64,000 bases of DNA from Chloroflexi bacterium TSY. GTDB taxonomy: Bacteria; Chloroflexota; Anaerolineae; Caldilineales; Caldilineaceae. Where the stretch lies: NCBI GenBank assembly GCA_019217005.1, contig JAHBNG010000028.1, positions 62,001 to 126,000 of the forward strand, in the 5' to 3' direction. Within the stretch, counting starts at the first letter, position 1, and each line of letters opens with the position of its first letter. A model generated the notes under the pieces. The model was not told the DNA's origin, did not search any database, and saw only the letters and a program-made list of their open reading frames with translations. The position numbers were made by a program, and so were the translations under genes. Positions 47,954 to 58,852 of the stretch are shown piece by piece.

Positions 47954-48734
47954 TTAAGTCCTACGCAGATTTTACAAATGCTTCAGCACCCCGAAGGGTA
48001 TTCTTCTCTTTGTCACGATGAGATACAAAAATGTCCCAACTGTGTAAACAGTGTCGTTTCAGCACTCCGAAGGGCATTCCTCTCTTTGTCATAGGACAGG
48101 GGCGACATTACTGATATGGAATGTCCAGGCCTGTTTCAGCACCCCGAAGGGCATTTATCTCTTTGCCACGTACACAATTGCCCAGCTAGATATGTGCGTG
48201 CCGGGTGATGCAATCAAGTTTCAGCACCCCGAAGGGCATTCCTCTCTACATATTAGAGAGGATCTGTCTCACTTATATTAGCACACAGAGTTCGGCCGCT
48301 CCGCGAGACGAATCCGGTTTCAGCACCCCGAAGGGCATTCCTCTCTTTGTCACACGAACAAGGCCGCCGAGAGGAACGTGCCAAAGCGCTTCAGCACCCC
48401 GGAGGGCATTCATCTCTTTGTCACGTGCCGTCGAATAACGGCGCCCCACGCATGGTTCCCAGGTTTCAGCACCCCGAAGGGCATTCCTCTCTTTGTCACG
48501 ATGGTGCAACGCTGCAACATTCGTCACTGGTCCAGTCGATACGTTTCAGCACCCCGAAGGGCATTCCTCTCTTTGTCACCTACGCAGTCCCACACTGAGC
48601 AGCCCGATTCCGAAGTCTCCCTGTTTCAGCACCCCGAAGGGCATTCTTCTCTTTGTCACATGCGCATCACTGGTGACGACGATTCCACGGTGATCGCGTT
48701 TCGGCACCCCGAAGGGCATTCCTCTCTTTGTCAC

Positions 48735-49130
48735 TGCACAAAATCCGGTCCAATCTGACAAAACTGTCGTGAAGCTGACCAAATTGGTCTCTTTTTGGAC
48801 AATAACAGGTAATAAGCATACCATTTTCCGCAATTTCTGAAAAATCGAGCGAGGCCGGGTCGGGATCGCTTCCCATCGTCGCTCGATTTTTGGCGCCGAC
48901 TGCCACAAATGCTGACAGCACGCTCCCCCAACACTTTGAAGAGGCTGACGCAGTGTCAGGAAATCCCAATCTGAAGCAAAATGAACTGGCAAACAAGCCC
49001 TTCAACCGCTCCCGATCCGCCCATTTAGGTTGGCGGTCCAATATCGCAGGCCCAATCGCCCACTTTTGGCCCAATTTTTTCGAGCGACTCGGCCTCTTGA
49101 CCCCTTTCTCGCCTCGCTCGAAAAATGATT
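48735..49130 (-). promoter_or_regulatory. Leader of array C with two long palindromes
   Basis: The first about 120 bp match leader A. The first palindrome, AAAATCGAGCGA (48841-48852) with TCGCTCGATTTT (48879-48890), is perfect over 12 bp. The second, near 49076-49124, has TTTTTTCGAGCGA and TCGCTCGAAAAA arms in the opposite sense. Spacer acquisition and the array promoter should lie here. No cas1/cas2 is nearby. Confidence 0.7.
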
Positions 49131-49191
49131 CGTTTTATCACTCGTTTGACACAATACACCAAATCGTTTATCATCCGACCCCAATCCAGCC

Positions 49192-49491
49192 ATGTTGTCC
49201 ATCACGGATATTCTTGATGGGGTCGTGTCGGGGAACAGTCTTGTCTTACTCTACCTCATCAAATCGTTTGGCCGGATCGGTCAATTGAAAAGTGCGCCGT
49301 TCGTCGAGTGCTAGAACCACTCAACGAACAGCTAACCACCCGAACTGTCAGGGCAGTCTGGGTGGCTTGCGGTATCTTACTAGCTTCTTACGAGTCTGTC
49401 AAAAGATTTTGCGGCCACCTCGATTGCGGACGTCGCTGCCTGAAAACGGTAGAGCATCCACATGTTGGGGTGGCCGTTTGATTTTGGCCAT
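49192..49491 (+). pseudogene. Small protein of unknown function, frameshifted
   Basis: An ATG at 49192 gives MLSITDILDGVVSGNSLVLL and a hydrophobic LLYLIKSF, then stops at 49311. One base added in an A4 run (about 49288) would extend it through VRRVLEPLNEQLTTRTVRAV and VWVACGILLASYESV to a TGA near 49491, about 100 residues with one or two membrane segments. No ribosome site is obvious. I do not recognise it. Confidence 0.3.
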
Positions 49492-49723
49492 TGTTTCGAC
49501 CAGAGGGCAGTGGAGCCTCCGGTGCTCTCTGGTTATCCATAGGAGGGAAACGTGAGCATAGAACGTGGAACGCGGAACAGAAGTTGCTACGTGAACGAAA
49601 TTGTTGATCTTTGGATTGTTTGCCCTGAATATCTCTAGTGCACCATCGGTTCATCTGCCAGCACACGTTCTACGCTCGCCGTTCTACGTTCTACATTTCT
49701 TCCATTTCGAAAGGAGCAATTGG

Positions 49724-49947
49724 ATGCACACAGATGAACGTTTCACCTCGCAAGCCTGGGAGGAATTAGTCCGCAAGGGGAGCGGGAAGAGATCACGATT
49801 GAGCAGCTCAATGGCCAGATGCTGGTCTGGATCGGGCAGTTGCACAGGATGTTGGTGACCTATCAGCGCGATCTAGAAGGGATGGGTCATTCTTTGACTG
49901 ATTTAGAGGCGCGAATGCAAGGATTGGAGGCGGAAATGTTGTCGTGA
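49724..49947 (+). pseudogene. Small coiled-coil protein, one frameshift
   Basis: AAAGGAG precedes ATG at 49724: MHTDERFTSQAWEELVRKG. A G4 run (49777-49780) breaks it. The next frame continues EREEITIEQLNGQMLVWIGQ and DLEGMGHSLTDLEARMQGLE to a TGA at 49947, about 74 residues, acidic and helical. Unknown function. Together with the previous gene it could be a small two-gene unit between the CRISPR leader and the glycosidase. Confidence 0.45.
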
Positions 49948-50120
49948 TCTTGTAAGGCCAATCCATTTTAAATTATCCACAGATTGACGGGATTGACCGG
50001 ATTTCTCTCTTCTAATCCTGTAAATCTTGTTCATCTGTGGATAATATATTTTTTGGAATCACCTAAAGAAGTACCGTTTTGACCATGAAGAGCATGAAAA
50101 GATTGGCGGTACGATTTGGT

Positions 50121-53100
50121 TTATCCAACCGGTATCGCCTCAAACACACCCGGTATCGCCAATGCTGGTCGAACCGTACTCAGCAGAATTTGTCCTGGAA
50201 TCGACTGTGCTGCCCAGGCATCGGTTGTCATGCCATTGGTGAGTGTGGCGGATGGGCCACCAGACAAGTCCATCTTGGTTCACACTGTTGCCTGTGATGG
50301 TGGCTGAAGCACCAATGGCCAACTGCCCAAAACGTCGTCGTCGGATTGTGCGATGTAGCCCGGCGAACGACGTACGTTGACGACCGTGTGGGCGAAGACA
50401 GTGACGCCCTCACCGAATGCGAGAGGTTTTTGGGGTCGGATTGGTCGCTCGGGGAGCGTTACGGCCTGACGTTGTTGTTCCAATGCAGTGGCTCTGTTGC
50501 GATAGAGTTGGAAGAGGGCATCCCAGTCACTATGTAGGCTGCGGTCCATCCCCGAGTCACCATCCCCGTCCCCCATATCAAATTGTGTGGCCATAAAACC
50601 CCACTGCATATAGCCCCGTGCGCCCACGCCAAACCACCTGTCCATATCCGCCCGCACGAAATTGCTGCGGTCACCACCAAAGCTGTTGCCAAAACCCGCT
50701 TCCTCTACGATAAAGGGTTTGTTGAGTGCCTGAGCCAGTCCACTATCATCATTGATGTATTCATGATTGTAGCAATGTACGGTCAGGAAGTCGAAGAGAT
50801 CCGAATCATACATTTGACGTTTCAGCGCATCATTATGGAGCCAACAGTGGTGTGTACTGATGAGTCCTGTGGTCACCAAGTGGTTGCTATCGCGAGAACG
50901 GATCCATTCGGCCGTTTGCTGCATGAAGCTGATAAAGGCCGCAAGATGGGGATCATCTGGGCTGACATGGCTGACCGGGTTGAGCTTTAACTCGTTGCCC
51001 ACCTCCCAGGCAAAGATGCATGGTTCATCTTTGAAGGCTGTAACCAGACTCTCGACGTAGGGAAAATAGTGTTGTGTGTAACCACGGATGAAGAAGGACG
51101 CAGAGAGCAGGTCGCCGGGCCAATTGCGATCAATCCGTCCATAAAAGTGCTCATCGCCCGGAATGCGAAAGGGAACGTCGGCATAGAGATTGGCCAGAGC
51201 GGGCAAGAGGTAGAGGCCGGGATAACGCTCGCGCACCAAGTTGACGACATCGCGCAATCGTCTGATGGTGTCGCTGGCAGATGCATGCATGCTGGGCAGA
51301 AAGACTCGCACGACTCGTGCCCCCATGTCGTAGGCCGCTTGTAGTTGCTCGACACGATGCTCCGGAGTGGAATGAGGCAAGGTGTTGCGATCCCCATAGT
51401 GAACCAACCCGCGAATATTCACACCAACAAAGCTGAATGTACGCCCTCTCTCGACAAACTCCGTGTTGTGTACCTTGACGAAATCGTGTCCAAGGGACGG
51501 GGTTGCAACGGCATCCGGCGGCGTTGGCGTTGCTGCTGGTCGTGGCGTGGACGGTGAGGTCGATGATGACGAGGGCAAAAGAGGCAGCAGCTGGATGTCA
51601 AACACTATCTCTGTGGATGGTTCATGCGTCGACTCACCTTGCGTGGAGAAAGGAATGGTTTGTGGCTGTATACCGGGAGCCGTGACCTGTAACTCATAAC
51701 TACCTGGAGGCAGCTGCCGAAAGACAAAGCGACCGCGGCTGTTGCTCTTCGTCTGAAGGGCATATCGTTTGTGACCACTGTTTCGGGGTAGATTGTAACG
51801 CCTTTTGGCAACGAAGCGTTTGTCCTCTGCCAAACTTGCATTCTGTTCCACAACGGCTTTTTTGAACTGGTCATAGCTTTGGCCCACAACTTTATTCTGC
51901 ACAAAGCGTTGCCAACCCTGCCAAAGAGTTCCATCAAAGCCCGCCAACGGTCGATCCCAAGCGACCTCCAACAGCATGTTGCGATTTTCGGGGAGCCAGT
52001 AGGTGTAATTTGTATGAAAATAATTGTTGTCCTCGACCAGACGTGGATTATAGATTTCCGCCTGGTTCTTGAACTCAGACCAACTGATGGCGGCCACATC
52101 CGGTGCAACTTCTTTGCGCCAGACATTCCATAAATTGCCTGATATACCTGATACGGAACGGGACCAGGTGACGTAACCCGGTGCATCAAGCGCGGCACCA
52201 CGGAGGGTCCCCACTGTCTCTTGTCCGCCGATCAGACGGACAGAGGCATTTGCAACAGCATACCCTTCGACCGTGATGGTGCCGCTCAGGGTAAGTGGTT
52301 TCACTTCGACCGGAGGGGTTGGTGACGCTGGCGCAGTCGGTGGGGCGTCTCGCAGAGCCACAATTCGGTCGATTAGGCGGATGCCATTGCTCTGATTGTC
52401 TTGCCCCAAATGGCGGAAAGTTTCCCAGTCGCCATGATGTCCCACTTCGAAAAGACAAGCCCCAATCACATAGTCGTCCTGCACCATGTGGCTGTTGTAC
52501 CAGACCAGGGATTGCCAGTATTGCTCTTCAGTTAGTGGTGCGTCATGGTTGAGCCATCCTTTATCACCCCAGGTTGGATTTTGGAACATACGTGTGAGAC
52601 CGGCTTCGGTGATGATCACGCGATGACGGTCGCCATGTTTGGCGCGAATGCCTTCTAGCGCCTGCCGATAGTCGCCGGCACTGGTGGCGCTGGCAGGGTC
52701 GGGATACATGGTGGGCCAGCCATATTCGTGGAATCCCAGGTAGATGTACGATTGAAGCGTACCGGAAAAATAGTCGAGATAGTGAGAACCTTCACTGAAA
52801 TTGCCTGCGCCAAAGTTGAAGGCAACGGCCTCTACACCTGCCTCCTGCAGTCGCTCTCGAAAAGCAACTTGGAGCAGATTATAGTTGCGTAGCAGGCGTG
52901 CCGTTTCCTCGGGCTGTTGTTGGAACTGATCCGAGTTGGGGCCGGGGACGGCTTCGTTGAGACTCATCCAGGCGTCGATCAGCAGCCGACCGTTGTCACC
53001 GCGTTCAGTTGCCAGCCCAAAATCGTAGCGCAGGATCTCATCAGCCAGCGTACGCCCTTGACCGGCTGGATCGGTGCTTTCCAACATTTGGCGCTGGGTG

Positions 53101-53954
53101 TGGTTGTCTTTGAACATGCGACCAATCACGAATGCATCTGGCGCACAGAAGCGACGAATTTCGTGTAGCAACATTTTGTTGGCTGTGTCAGCGTGGATCA
53201 GAATGGCGGGAGGCTGCACGCGACGGACTGAATCCCACAGGTTGTGCTGGTCAGTGGAAACGTGAAGATAGAAACCAAGCTTGTTGCCACCGGCGTCGGG
53301 CAAAGGCGGCGGACCGGGGAGAATTGGATCGGGATCTGGATCAACGGGATCGATCGGGTCGATAGGATCAGTCGGCGGTTTCCCATCCTCTTCCTCATGC
53401 TCATCATCTTCATGTCTATCTTCGTCGTTCTCTATTTGCTTGAGGGTCCGTTGAAAGAGTACGTAGAATGAATGATGTCCAATAGAATTCCACGTTTCAC
53501 CACGGGGACCGTGCTCATCTGCATGGTTTGTGTGCAGGTTGTGCACGCGATCACTTGCGAAACCATCACCCTCAACTTGAATCCAGATATGTTGTCCAAG
53601 ATTGACGTCCAAGTTGGTGTGTGGTTCCGAATCTGATTTGTCAAAGGCTCTGGGCGGGGATTCTTCATCGGCGCGTTGTCCTTCCCAGCCCCAGGCCAAT
53701 CGCAGATTGTTGTCGCGGATGCGGTTGCCTTGCTCGTCAATGATGTCGACGTAGATATTGCGTTTGCCGCGGTTTTCGCTGGGGGTTAAGTGGTGAACAC
53801 CAAGCACGCGCCAATAGATGTGACCAACTGCCACATCAGCTACTTCCAGGCGCACATCATAGTCAGAAGCGGTTCCTAGGATCGTTGCTGGTTCGTTGAC
53901 AAATGGGCGATTGAAGAACGAGTTTTGATGTATTTGGTGGAATGACATAGGCAC
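50121..53954 (-). CDS. Giant protein with two glycosidase-like TIM barrels and a C-terminal SH3-like domain
   Basis: The open frame runs 1224 residues (53954-50280). The first 200 residues form a beta-rich domain ending in an acidic stretch and a DPIDPVDPDPDP linker. The first barrel (about 225-530) has AWMSLNEAVPG and VIITEAGLTR as acid/base and nucleophile candidates. A carboxypeptidase-regulatory-like module (SGTITVEGYAVANASVRLIG) surrounds an insert. The second barrel (about 840-1170) is GH5-like, with FAWEVGNELKLN and FIVEEAGFGN. An SH3-like tail (VFAHTVVNVRRSPGYIAQSD) is cut by a frameshift near 50325 and would continue LAIGASATITGNSVNQDG to about 50121. No signal peptide is visible. 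The substrate is unknown. Confidence 0.75.
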
Positions 53955-54010
53955 CTTCTAAGAGCTGATGGTGAATCAATGGTCAAACAAGTAATCAATG
54001 CGTATAGAAT

Positions 54011-55566
54011 ACTCGATAGTTGTATTTTGAGCAGGTGCCGGATTTGACAAAGTCAAAATTAAGCAGAGCAGGCCTGCTGTTTGGCGAAAAGGGTAGCGAA
54101 GACCTCTGCAATCTCCTGTCCGTCATTCAAGGCATGATGTGCAGTCAAGATGAGATCTTGAATTAGTGACTGAGCTTGCTGCCGAGTAGCCTCACCAAGG
54201 GATTTGCTGGGTGAGAATTGAGTTTTAGCCAATGATGGTCCCAAACAATCAAGGTGCAAGAGAGAATAAGCCACGAAGACCAGAGACCAATGTTTTTGAA
54301 AGGCGTGGGCAGTTCGCATGCAATATTCATCAAGGCCAAGCAGTTGTTTACCATCCTGATAAACCGTCTCGATAGGCCAACGAAGCAGGTAAATCGAGAG
54401 AATGCGTTTGGCATTACAATCAGTGCAATTGGTCACTAAAACGGCCTAATTGCCTTGCAATTCAGGATTATCAAAACTAATCACGATGCGTACCTTGCCG
54501 ATAGAAGGGATACGCACAGTCATGGTAAAGGTATAGTAAGTACGACCATCAATGGTGACAGGTTTGTAGGCATTCTGGGGGGATGTAGGGGACCGACTCT
54601 TTGACTTTAATATGTGGCCCCTCGAAAGTTATCGGCTGACCATCTTCATCTCGCAAACGAAAGCTATTTGTCTCCAGATTGCGATTGCACTTCAAGATGC
54701 TGATCCAATCTTTATTCAGACGATCGAGTACAGCTAGAAGATCTGGAGCGAGATACCAACCATCGAAGAGAGCCCAACCAAAGATAAGGGTTCGTTCAAC
54801 AGCTTTTTCAACCAGTTCACTGGCAATGGTTATCTTGGTCTTAAACGCTTCGTCTAGCCCTCGAAAGGCGGGGTCAGTTAATAGGTGGCTATCCACTCGT
54901 TTATGAAAAGCGGTTCGTTCTTTCTTTTTCTTGGGAATCTCAGTCACTGGGAAATGGTTTTCCACAAATGCTTCCCAGTCGGTAAACTCTTCGTACCGTC
55001 GGTAGATACTTGCATCGACCGGAAAACGAACAGCGCCACTGACATAGTGACTTGTGACTAAGTTATGAGCCAGTGGATGCTGACCATTGCTATGATTGTA
55101 GTGTGTATCGATATACTCGAACAGACTTCCCACGTGTTCACATAGTGTATCGTCAATCGCTAATACCGATTCTGACTCTGAACGTTGGTATTGTGCTGTC
55201 TCTGACTTCATGTAACCTATACGCTCATCATTGAGTTTTTCGGCTCGCCAAGGAGCTTCACTCAAATACCGTGATATATTCGTCTTATCTGCACTATCTA
55301 GAATGCAGCGGGCAATATTTGCCATGCTTTTGTTGTCCAAGACCATCAGACCCGTCAGATAGTTTTCAAAGTGGCGAAACTGTTTACGATTGGCAAATAC
55401 TGAACGAAAGGTTTCGCTATGCTCCCTGACCAGTGGCGCTACATTCACTATCGGCAATTGCATCTTGATGGCTCCTTTTTCGCACTTTTTTCTTGATGCA
55501 ATCTATTGAGATGACTTTTGTCTCTTTTGTCAAATTTGGAAAATATTCATTTCACAACTATCGAGT
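54011..55566 (-). mobile_element. IS4/IS701-type insertion sequence, copy 3
   Basis: 1556 bp, same ends ACTCGATAGTTGT as copies 1 and 2, with a perfect 5-bp duplication AGAAT (54006-54010, 55567-55571). Inserted between the glycosidase gene and the DUF4058 region, away from any gene. Confidence 0.92.
54059..55463 (-). pseudogene. DDE transposase of IS copy 3, broken frame
   Basis: The longest intact stretch of the three copies: 304 codons in one frame, since this copy keeps the C missing near 6877 and 14130 (ASIYRRYEEFTDWEAF). It ends at a C6 run (about 54580). The conserved TAG at 54446-54448 again precedes AVLVTNCTD. Removing one C and passing the TAG would give the full protein. Confidence 0.85.
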
Positions 55567-55695
55567 AGAATATCATTTACTCTGCTGTGGATAAAAAGCA
55601 GAGTACGCCTTTCTGGTAAGACGATTTTCCCCACATCCGCACCAGGGGATTCGGATTTTCGGCTCTTTTGGAATTCAGGTGATAGAGAGATAATG

Positions 55696-55754
55696 CCCCT
55701 GGCACTCGCTACGCAAAATCTCGAAAGCGAATCTACGCCTAGCGAGTGCTGGGG
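55696..55754. repeat. Hairpin in the region before the DUF4058 gene
   Basis: CCCCTGGCACTCGCT (55696-55710) and AGCGAGTGCTGGGG (55741-55754) pair with one bulge. It is noncoding and lies between IS copy 3 and the DUF4058 gene. No other gene is seen in 55572-56038. Confidence 0.5.
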
Positions 55755-55926
55755 ACGTCAACCACATGAGATCCTATTGAGCCGGATTTTCAACTTGCTT
55801 TCAGCCTAGTATACCTCACCGGACGGCAAATGAGAGAGATCGAGAAACGCGCCGAATACACACAGAGACTGGAAAATGTGATAAACTATAGACGGAACAC
55901 AACTTTTCTGAGTGAGCATACCTGAG

Positions 55927-56000
55927 AAATTATGGGAGTGTGTCCCAAAGTGTGTAAATGCAGCGGTTCTCTGACTGCGCAGTGTTCATTGACATACTTT
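55927..56000. repeat. Inverted partner of the repeat at 3345-3411
   Basis: GAGTGTGTCCCAAAGTGTGT followed by AAATGCAGCGGTT and CTGACTG matches the reverse complement of the copy before the thiolase operon. Both copies lie just upstream of a gene start. Confidence 0.55.
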
Positions 56001-56038
56001 GTGGTACAAACTCAGAATTTAGAGGATGATTAAAGTCA

Positions 56039-56836
56039 ATGAGTACTCCATTTCCTGGCATGGATCCCTATCTTGAACGGCGTACCTTATGGGAAGAAGT
56101 CCACGTGCAATTGATCACGGCTTTGGCACGTGAATTGAATCCGCTTGTGCGACCCCGTTATAGAGTCGCAGTGGAAAAACGTGTGTACTTAGCAGTGATG
56201 AGTGACACAGAGCCTACGGGCAGACCAGATGTACTTGTCTTATCTGATGTAACCACGCCAGTTCCAGAAGGGGGACCAGCATTTGCAAACTCGGCAACGG
56301 CCAATGGGAACCCGCTCATCGCGGAATTACCGATACCGGAAGAAGTAATCGAACGTTATCTTGAGGTTCGAGATGTCATAAACGGCGAAGTGATCACATC
56401 GATTGAGATTCTTTCACGTGTCAACAAGAGAGATAAAGAGGGACGTCGGGCATATACGAAAAAGCGTCAAGCAGTTCTGAAAAGCCAGACACATCTTGTT
56501 GAAATTGACCTGCTACGAGTTGGCAAGCCGATGGAGATGAACCTGTCAACCAAAAAGTTATTGGATTATCATATTTTGATCAGTCGCAGCCATCAACGCC
56601 CCTATGCCGAAGTTTACCGCTGCTCGATTCGTGAATCGATTCCACCGTTTCCTTTGCCTTTACGTCCAGGTGATGTAGAACCGATAGTTGATCTCACTCA
56701 GATATTGCATGAGCTTTACGACATTCTTAACTTTGATTTAGCGATTGATTACAACACAGATGCTGATCCACCGATCCAAGAAAAAGATGTAAAATGGGTT
56801 GATACCCTTTTGCGTGGGAAGGGGGTGCGAAGTTAG
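56039..56836 (+). CDS. DUF4058 family protein
   Basis: 265 residues with the family opening STPFPGMDPYLERRTLWEEV, the HVQLITALARELNPLVRPRY block, then SIEILSRVNK and LVEIDLLRVGKPM. DUF4058 proteins are common and multicopy in cyanobacteria, Planctomycetes and Chloroflexota; the function is unknown. EILS..NK...R..Y..KR and VEIDLLR recall the PD-(D/E)XK fold, so a nuclease role is possible. Its last 4 bases overlap the convergent hydrolase gene. Confidence 0.88.
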   Translation: MSTPFPGMDPYLERRTLWEEVHVQLITALARELNPLVRPRYRVAVEKRVYLAVMSDTEPTGRPDVLVLSDVTTPVPEGGPAFANSATANGNPLIAELPIPEEVIERYLEVRDVINGEVITSIEILSRVNKRDKEGRRAYTKKRQAVLKSQTHLVEIDLLRVGKPMEMNLSTKKLLDYHILISRSHQRPYAEVYRCSIRESIPPFPLPLRPGDVEPIVDLTQILHELYDILNFDLAIDYNTDADPPIQEKDVKWVDTLLRGKGVRS

Positions 56837-58779
56837 GCACAGTTTGCATCCCATGGCTCACTCATTTGTAGCTGTTCGCCAAGCGCGGCATAAATATCCG
56901 GCAGGTCAAAAGCTTCCAGGCAATTTGGGAGAAAGCAGGAGAGAGGCCAGTTATGCATTGGACGGTCAATGAGCATTTGGTAACTGGGAAGATAGTTGAC
57001 GATTTCGCAGGCGGGTTGGGATTTATGTAATAGGGTGGCCAGCACAGCAGGAATCGAACCAACGCCGCGGCCAATCAAACTGAGCTGAACATCTGCATCG
57101 GTCAAGAGATCGATCGTTCTCAATAGATCAAAAACGCGTTGGCCAAGATAGCTCTCTCCCATTTGACTGGCATAGCTTGCATACATGTAATCCGCTCCAT
57201 AGGGTTCGAGAAGATCTCTCGAGCCGCAGGTCAAAGGTAAGCTTTGCCCAATGCCGCGGACATCTACAGCCAGTATCCGTTCACCATCGTGTATTCTATT
57301 TTGTAACCAGAACAGATTCTCGATATCTGTTTCACTGGCAAGATGCCCAATGTAAAGGGAAACGTTGCCCGAGGGCAATCGACAGGCATTCTCTAGATCG
57401 CCATACATCGTCAAAAGTACCTGAATGCCAGGTTCCGTTTCAACTGCGAATTGATACCCTTTCAAGAGTTCAGGCTTGCGGCCTCCGCTTGCGCGCAAAT
57501 AGCGGTAGTGGGGAGGATCTTCTGGAAGGTTTAGTTTGAGAAATTGTTTGACAGATTGCTCTAGTTCGGTGCGATGGAGCTTGGGTCTCTGCTCTCGCAT
57601 GTTGCGTGCACGGGCTTGCGTGAAGGCAAAGATCTTCTTACTGCCAAATTTAACGATTTCTCCATCGGCGGCATATAGATCCGCTGCTGGAATCTCCTCC
57701 AGGTCCGGCTCCTGCCACTCTACTGCCTGTCCATTCGATTCTAAGCCGGCATGTTTGATGAAGAATCTGTACATGGCTTCTCTGGCGTGTTTGTGAAAGC
57801 CGTGATCCAGATGACCAATGCTGATTTCTGCTGAGTCTGGTGATCCCAAAAGCGTATGAATTCGCTTGAGTTCGGCAAATGCCTGTTTGGCACCGCGTAG
57901 GTCAAAGAAGCAATTTTCTTCGGCCAGGATCAAAGTTGGACGAGGGGCATAAGCCAACAGCAGATCTGCCTCATCTAACCCCAATGCGAGCGAGTTGGGT
58001 GGACATTGCTCTGCATCCGCGGGCAGTTCATTCTCTAGATTAAAGAGCCAACTGGTGATAAAGCAATCCGGCGCCGCCATCGTAATCCGCGGATCAAGCG
58101 CCGTAACAAAGGTGGTCTGCGTCCCGCCTCCCGAACAACCTGTGACACCAACGCGACGATTGTCCGTTTCTGGTCGCTCAAGTAGATAATCCAGACCACG
58201 TATGGCATCCCAAGCCAGCCAACTGCCCAGGTAATCGCCCGTGAGCAACATGCGATTGCCGATCATATTGTGTGCCAGTACCGAGCGAGGCGGTGGCCAA
58301 GATGTAGAGACCCCATCCTCTTCATAAAACTGCCGTCGCTCGCCCTGCGAGACCGGATCCACGATGAGAACAGCAAAGCCTTTGCGCGCCAGACCTTGGG
58401 CGAAGAATTGGTAGGGCGCATAAACTTTGCCATCTTCTGAATGGCCACAAAGCCCCAACACGCAAGGGACTTCTCGGTCGATCCTTCTGGGGAGGTAGAG
58501 ATTGGCGCTGACCATGAATCCTGGCCGACTTTCATAGACAATTTTTTCGACTTGAAAATTGTCAAAATCCAGTCTACCCGTGATCTGGGCATTCAACTCC
58601 GTTCTGTCGGGCAGGGCGGGAAAGCACCGCTTAGCTTTCGCGCGCACGTCTAGCACATAGCGCTCTGCATCCTCCTTGGTCTGCACTTGCGCCAGTCGGG
58701 CGGCCCTCTCTTCCATGATTGCTCTGACACGACCGACGTAATACTCATGTACCATATGTCCATAGCGGTTTTTCAACAT
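56833..58779 (-). CDS. Two-domain alpha/beta hydrolase, acetyl-xylan esterase-like
   Basis: 648 residues. The first domain (about 70-340) has LGLCGHSEDGK, DPVSQGERRQFYE, the nucleophile elbow VTGCSGGGTQT near 215, the acid region FDLRGAKQAF and ISIGHLDHGFHKHA for the histidine. A second domain (about 430-640) repeats parts of the fold (LAVDVRGIGQS, LIGRGVGSIPAV) but has GRGVG in place of G-x-S-x-G, so it is probably non-catalytic. No signal peptide. The gene converges on and overlaps DUF4058 by 4 bases. Likely an esterase or deacetylase of sugar substrates. Confidence 0.8.
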   Translation of the reverse strand: MLKNRYGHMVHEYYVGRVRAIMEERAARLAQVQTKEDAERYVLDVRAKAKRCFPALPDRTELNAQITGRLDFDNFQVEKIVYESRPGFMVSANLYLPRRIDREVPCVLGLCGHSEDGKVYAPYQFFAQGLARKGFAVLIVDPVSQGERRQFYEEDGVSTSWPPPRSVLAHNMIGNRMLLTGDYLGSWLAWDAIRGLDYLLERPETDNRRVGVTGCSGGGTQTTFVTALDPRITMAAPDCFITSWLFNLENELPADAEQCPPNSLALGLDEADLLLAYAPRPTLILAEENCFFDLRGAKQAFAELKRIHTLLGSPDSAEISIGHLDHGFHKHAREAMYRFFIKHAGLESNGQAVEWQEPDLEEIPAADLYAADGEIVKFGSKKIFAFTQARARNMREQRPKLHRTELEQSVKQFLKLNLPEDPPHYRYLRASGGRKPELLKGYQFAVETEPGIQVLLTMYGDLENACRLPSGNVSLYIGHLASETDIENLFWLQNRIHDGERILAVDVRGIGQSLPLTCGSRDLLEPYGADYMYASYASQMGESYLGQRVFDLLRTIDLLTDADVQLSLIGRGVGSIPAVLATLLHKSQPACEIVNYLPSYQMLIDRPMHNWPLSCFLPNCLEAFDLPDIYAALGEQLQMSEPWDANCA

Positions 58780-58852
58780 GATTCGTCCTTATGGAAATTT
58801 TAGCGTCAGTCATCGGTTGGCCAGAACGCAGAGCTTATCCGTTCGCGACGCT

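Larger units (their letters stand above)
46802..48734 (-). CRISPR. CRISPR array C, 12 repeats, split by an IS5 element
   Basis: 37-bp repeats start at 46802, 46883, 47980, 48056, 48133, 48218 (3' end decayed), 48317, 48388, 48463, 48543, 48623 and 48698. Spacers are 34-62 bp. The space between repeats 2 and 3 holds an IS5 element; without it, a normal 47-bp spacer is restored. The repeat has a CCCCGAAGGG stem-loop core and, on the minus strand, the TGCTGAAAC handle. The leader is at the right (48735 on), so the newest spacers are at the high-coordinate end. Confidence 0.93.
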
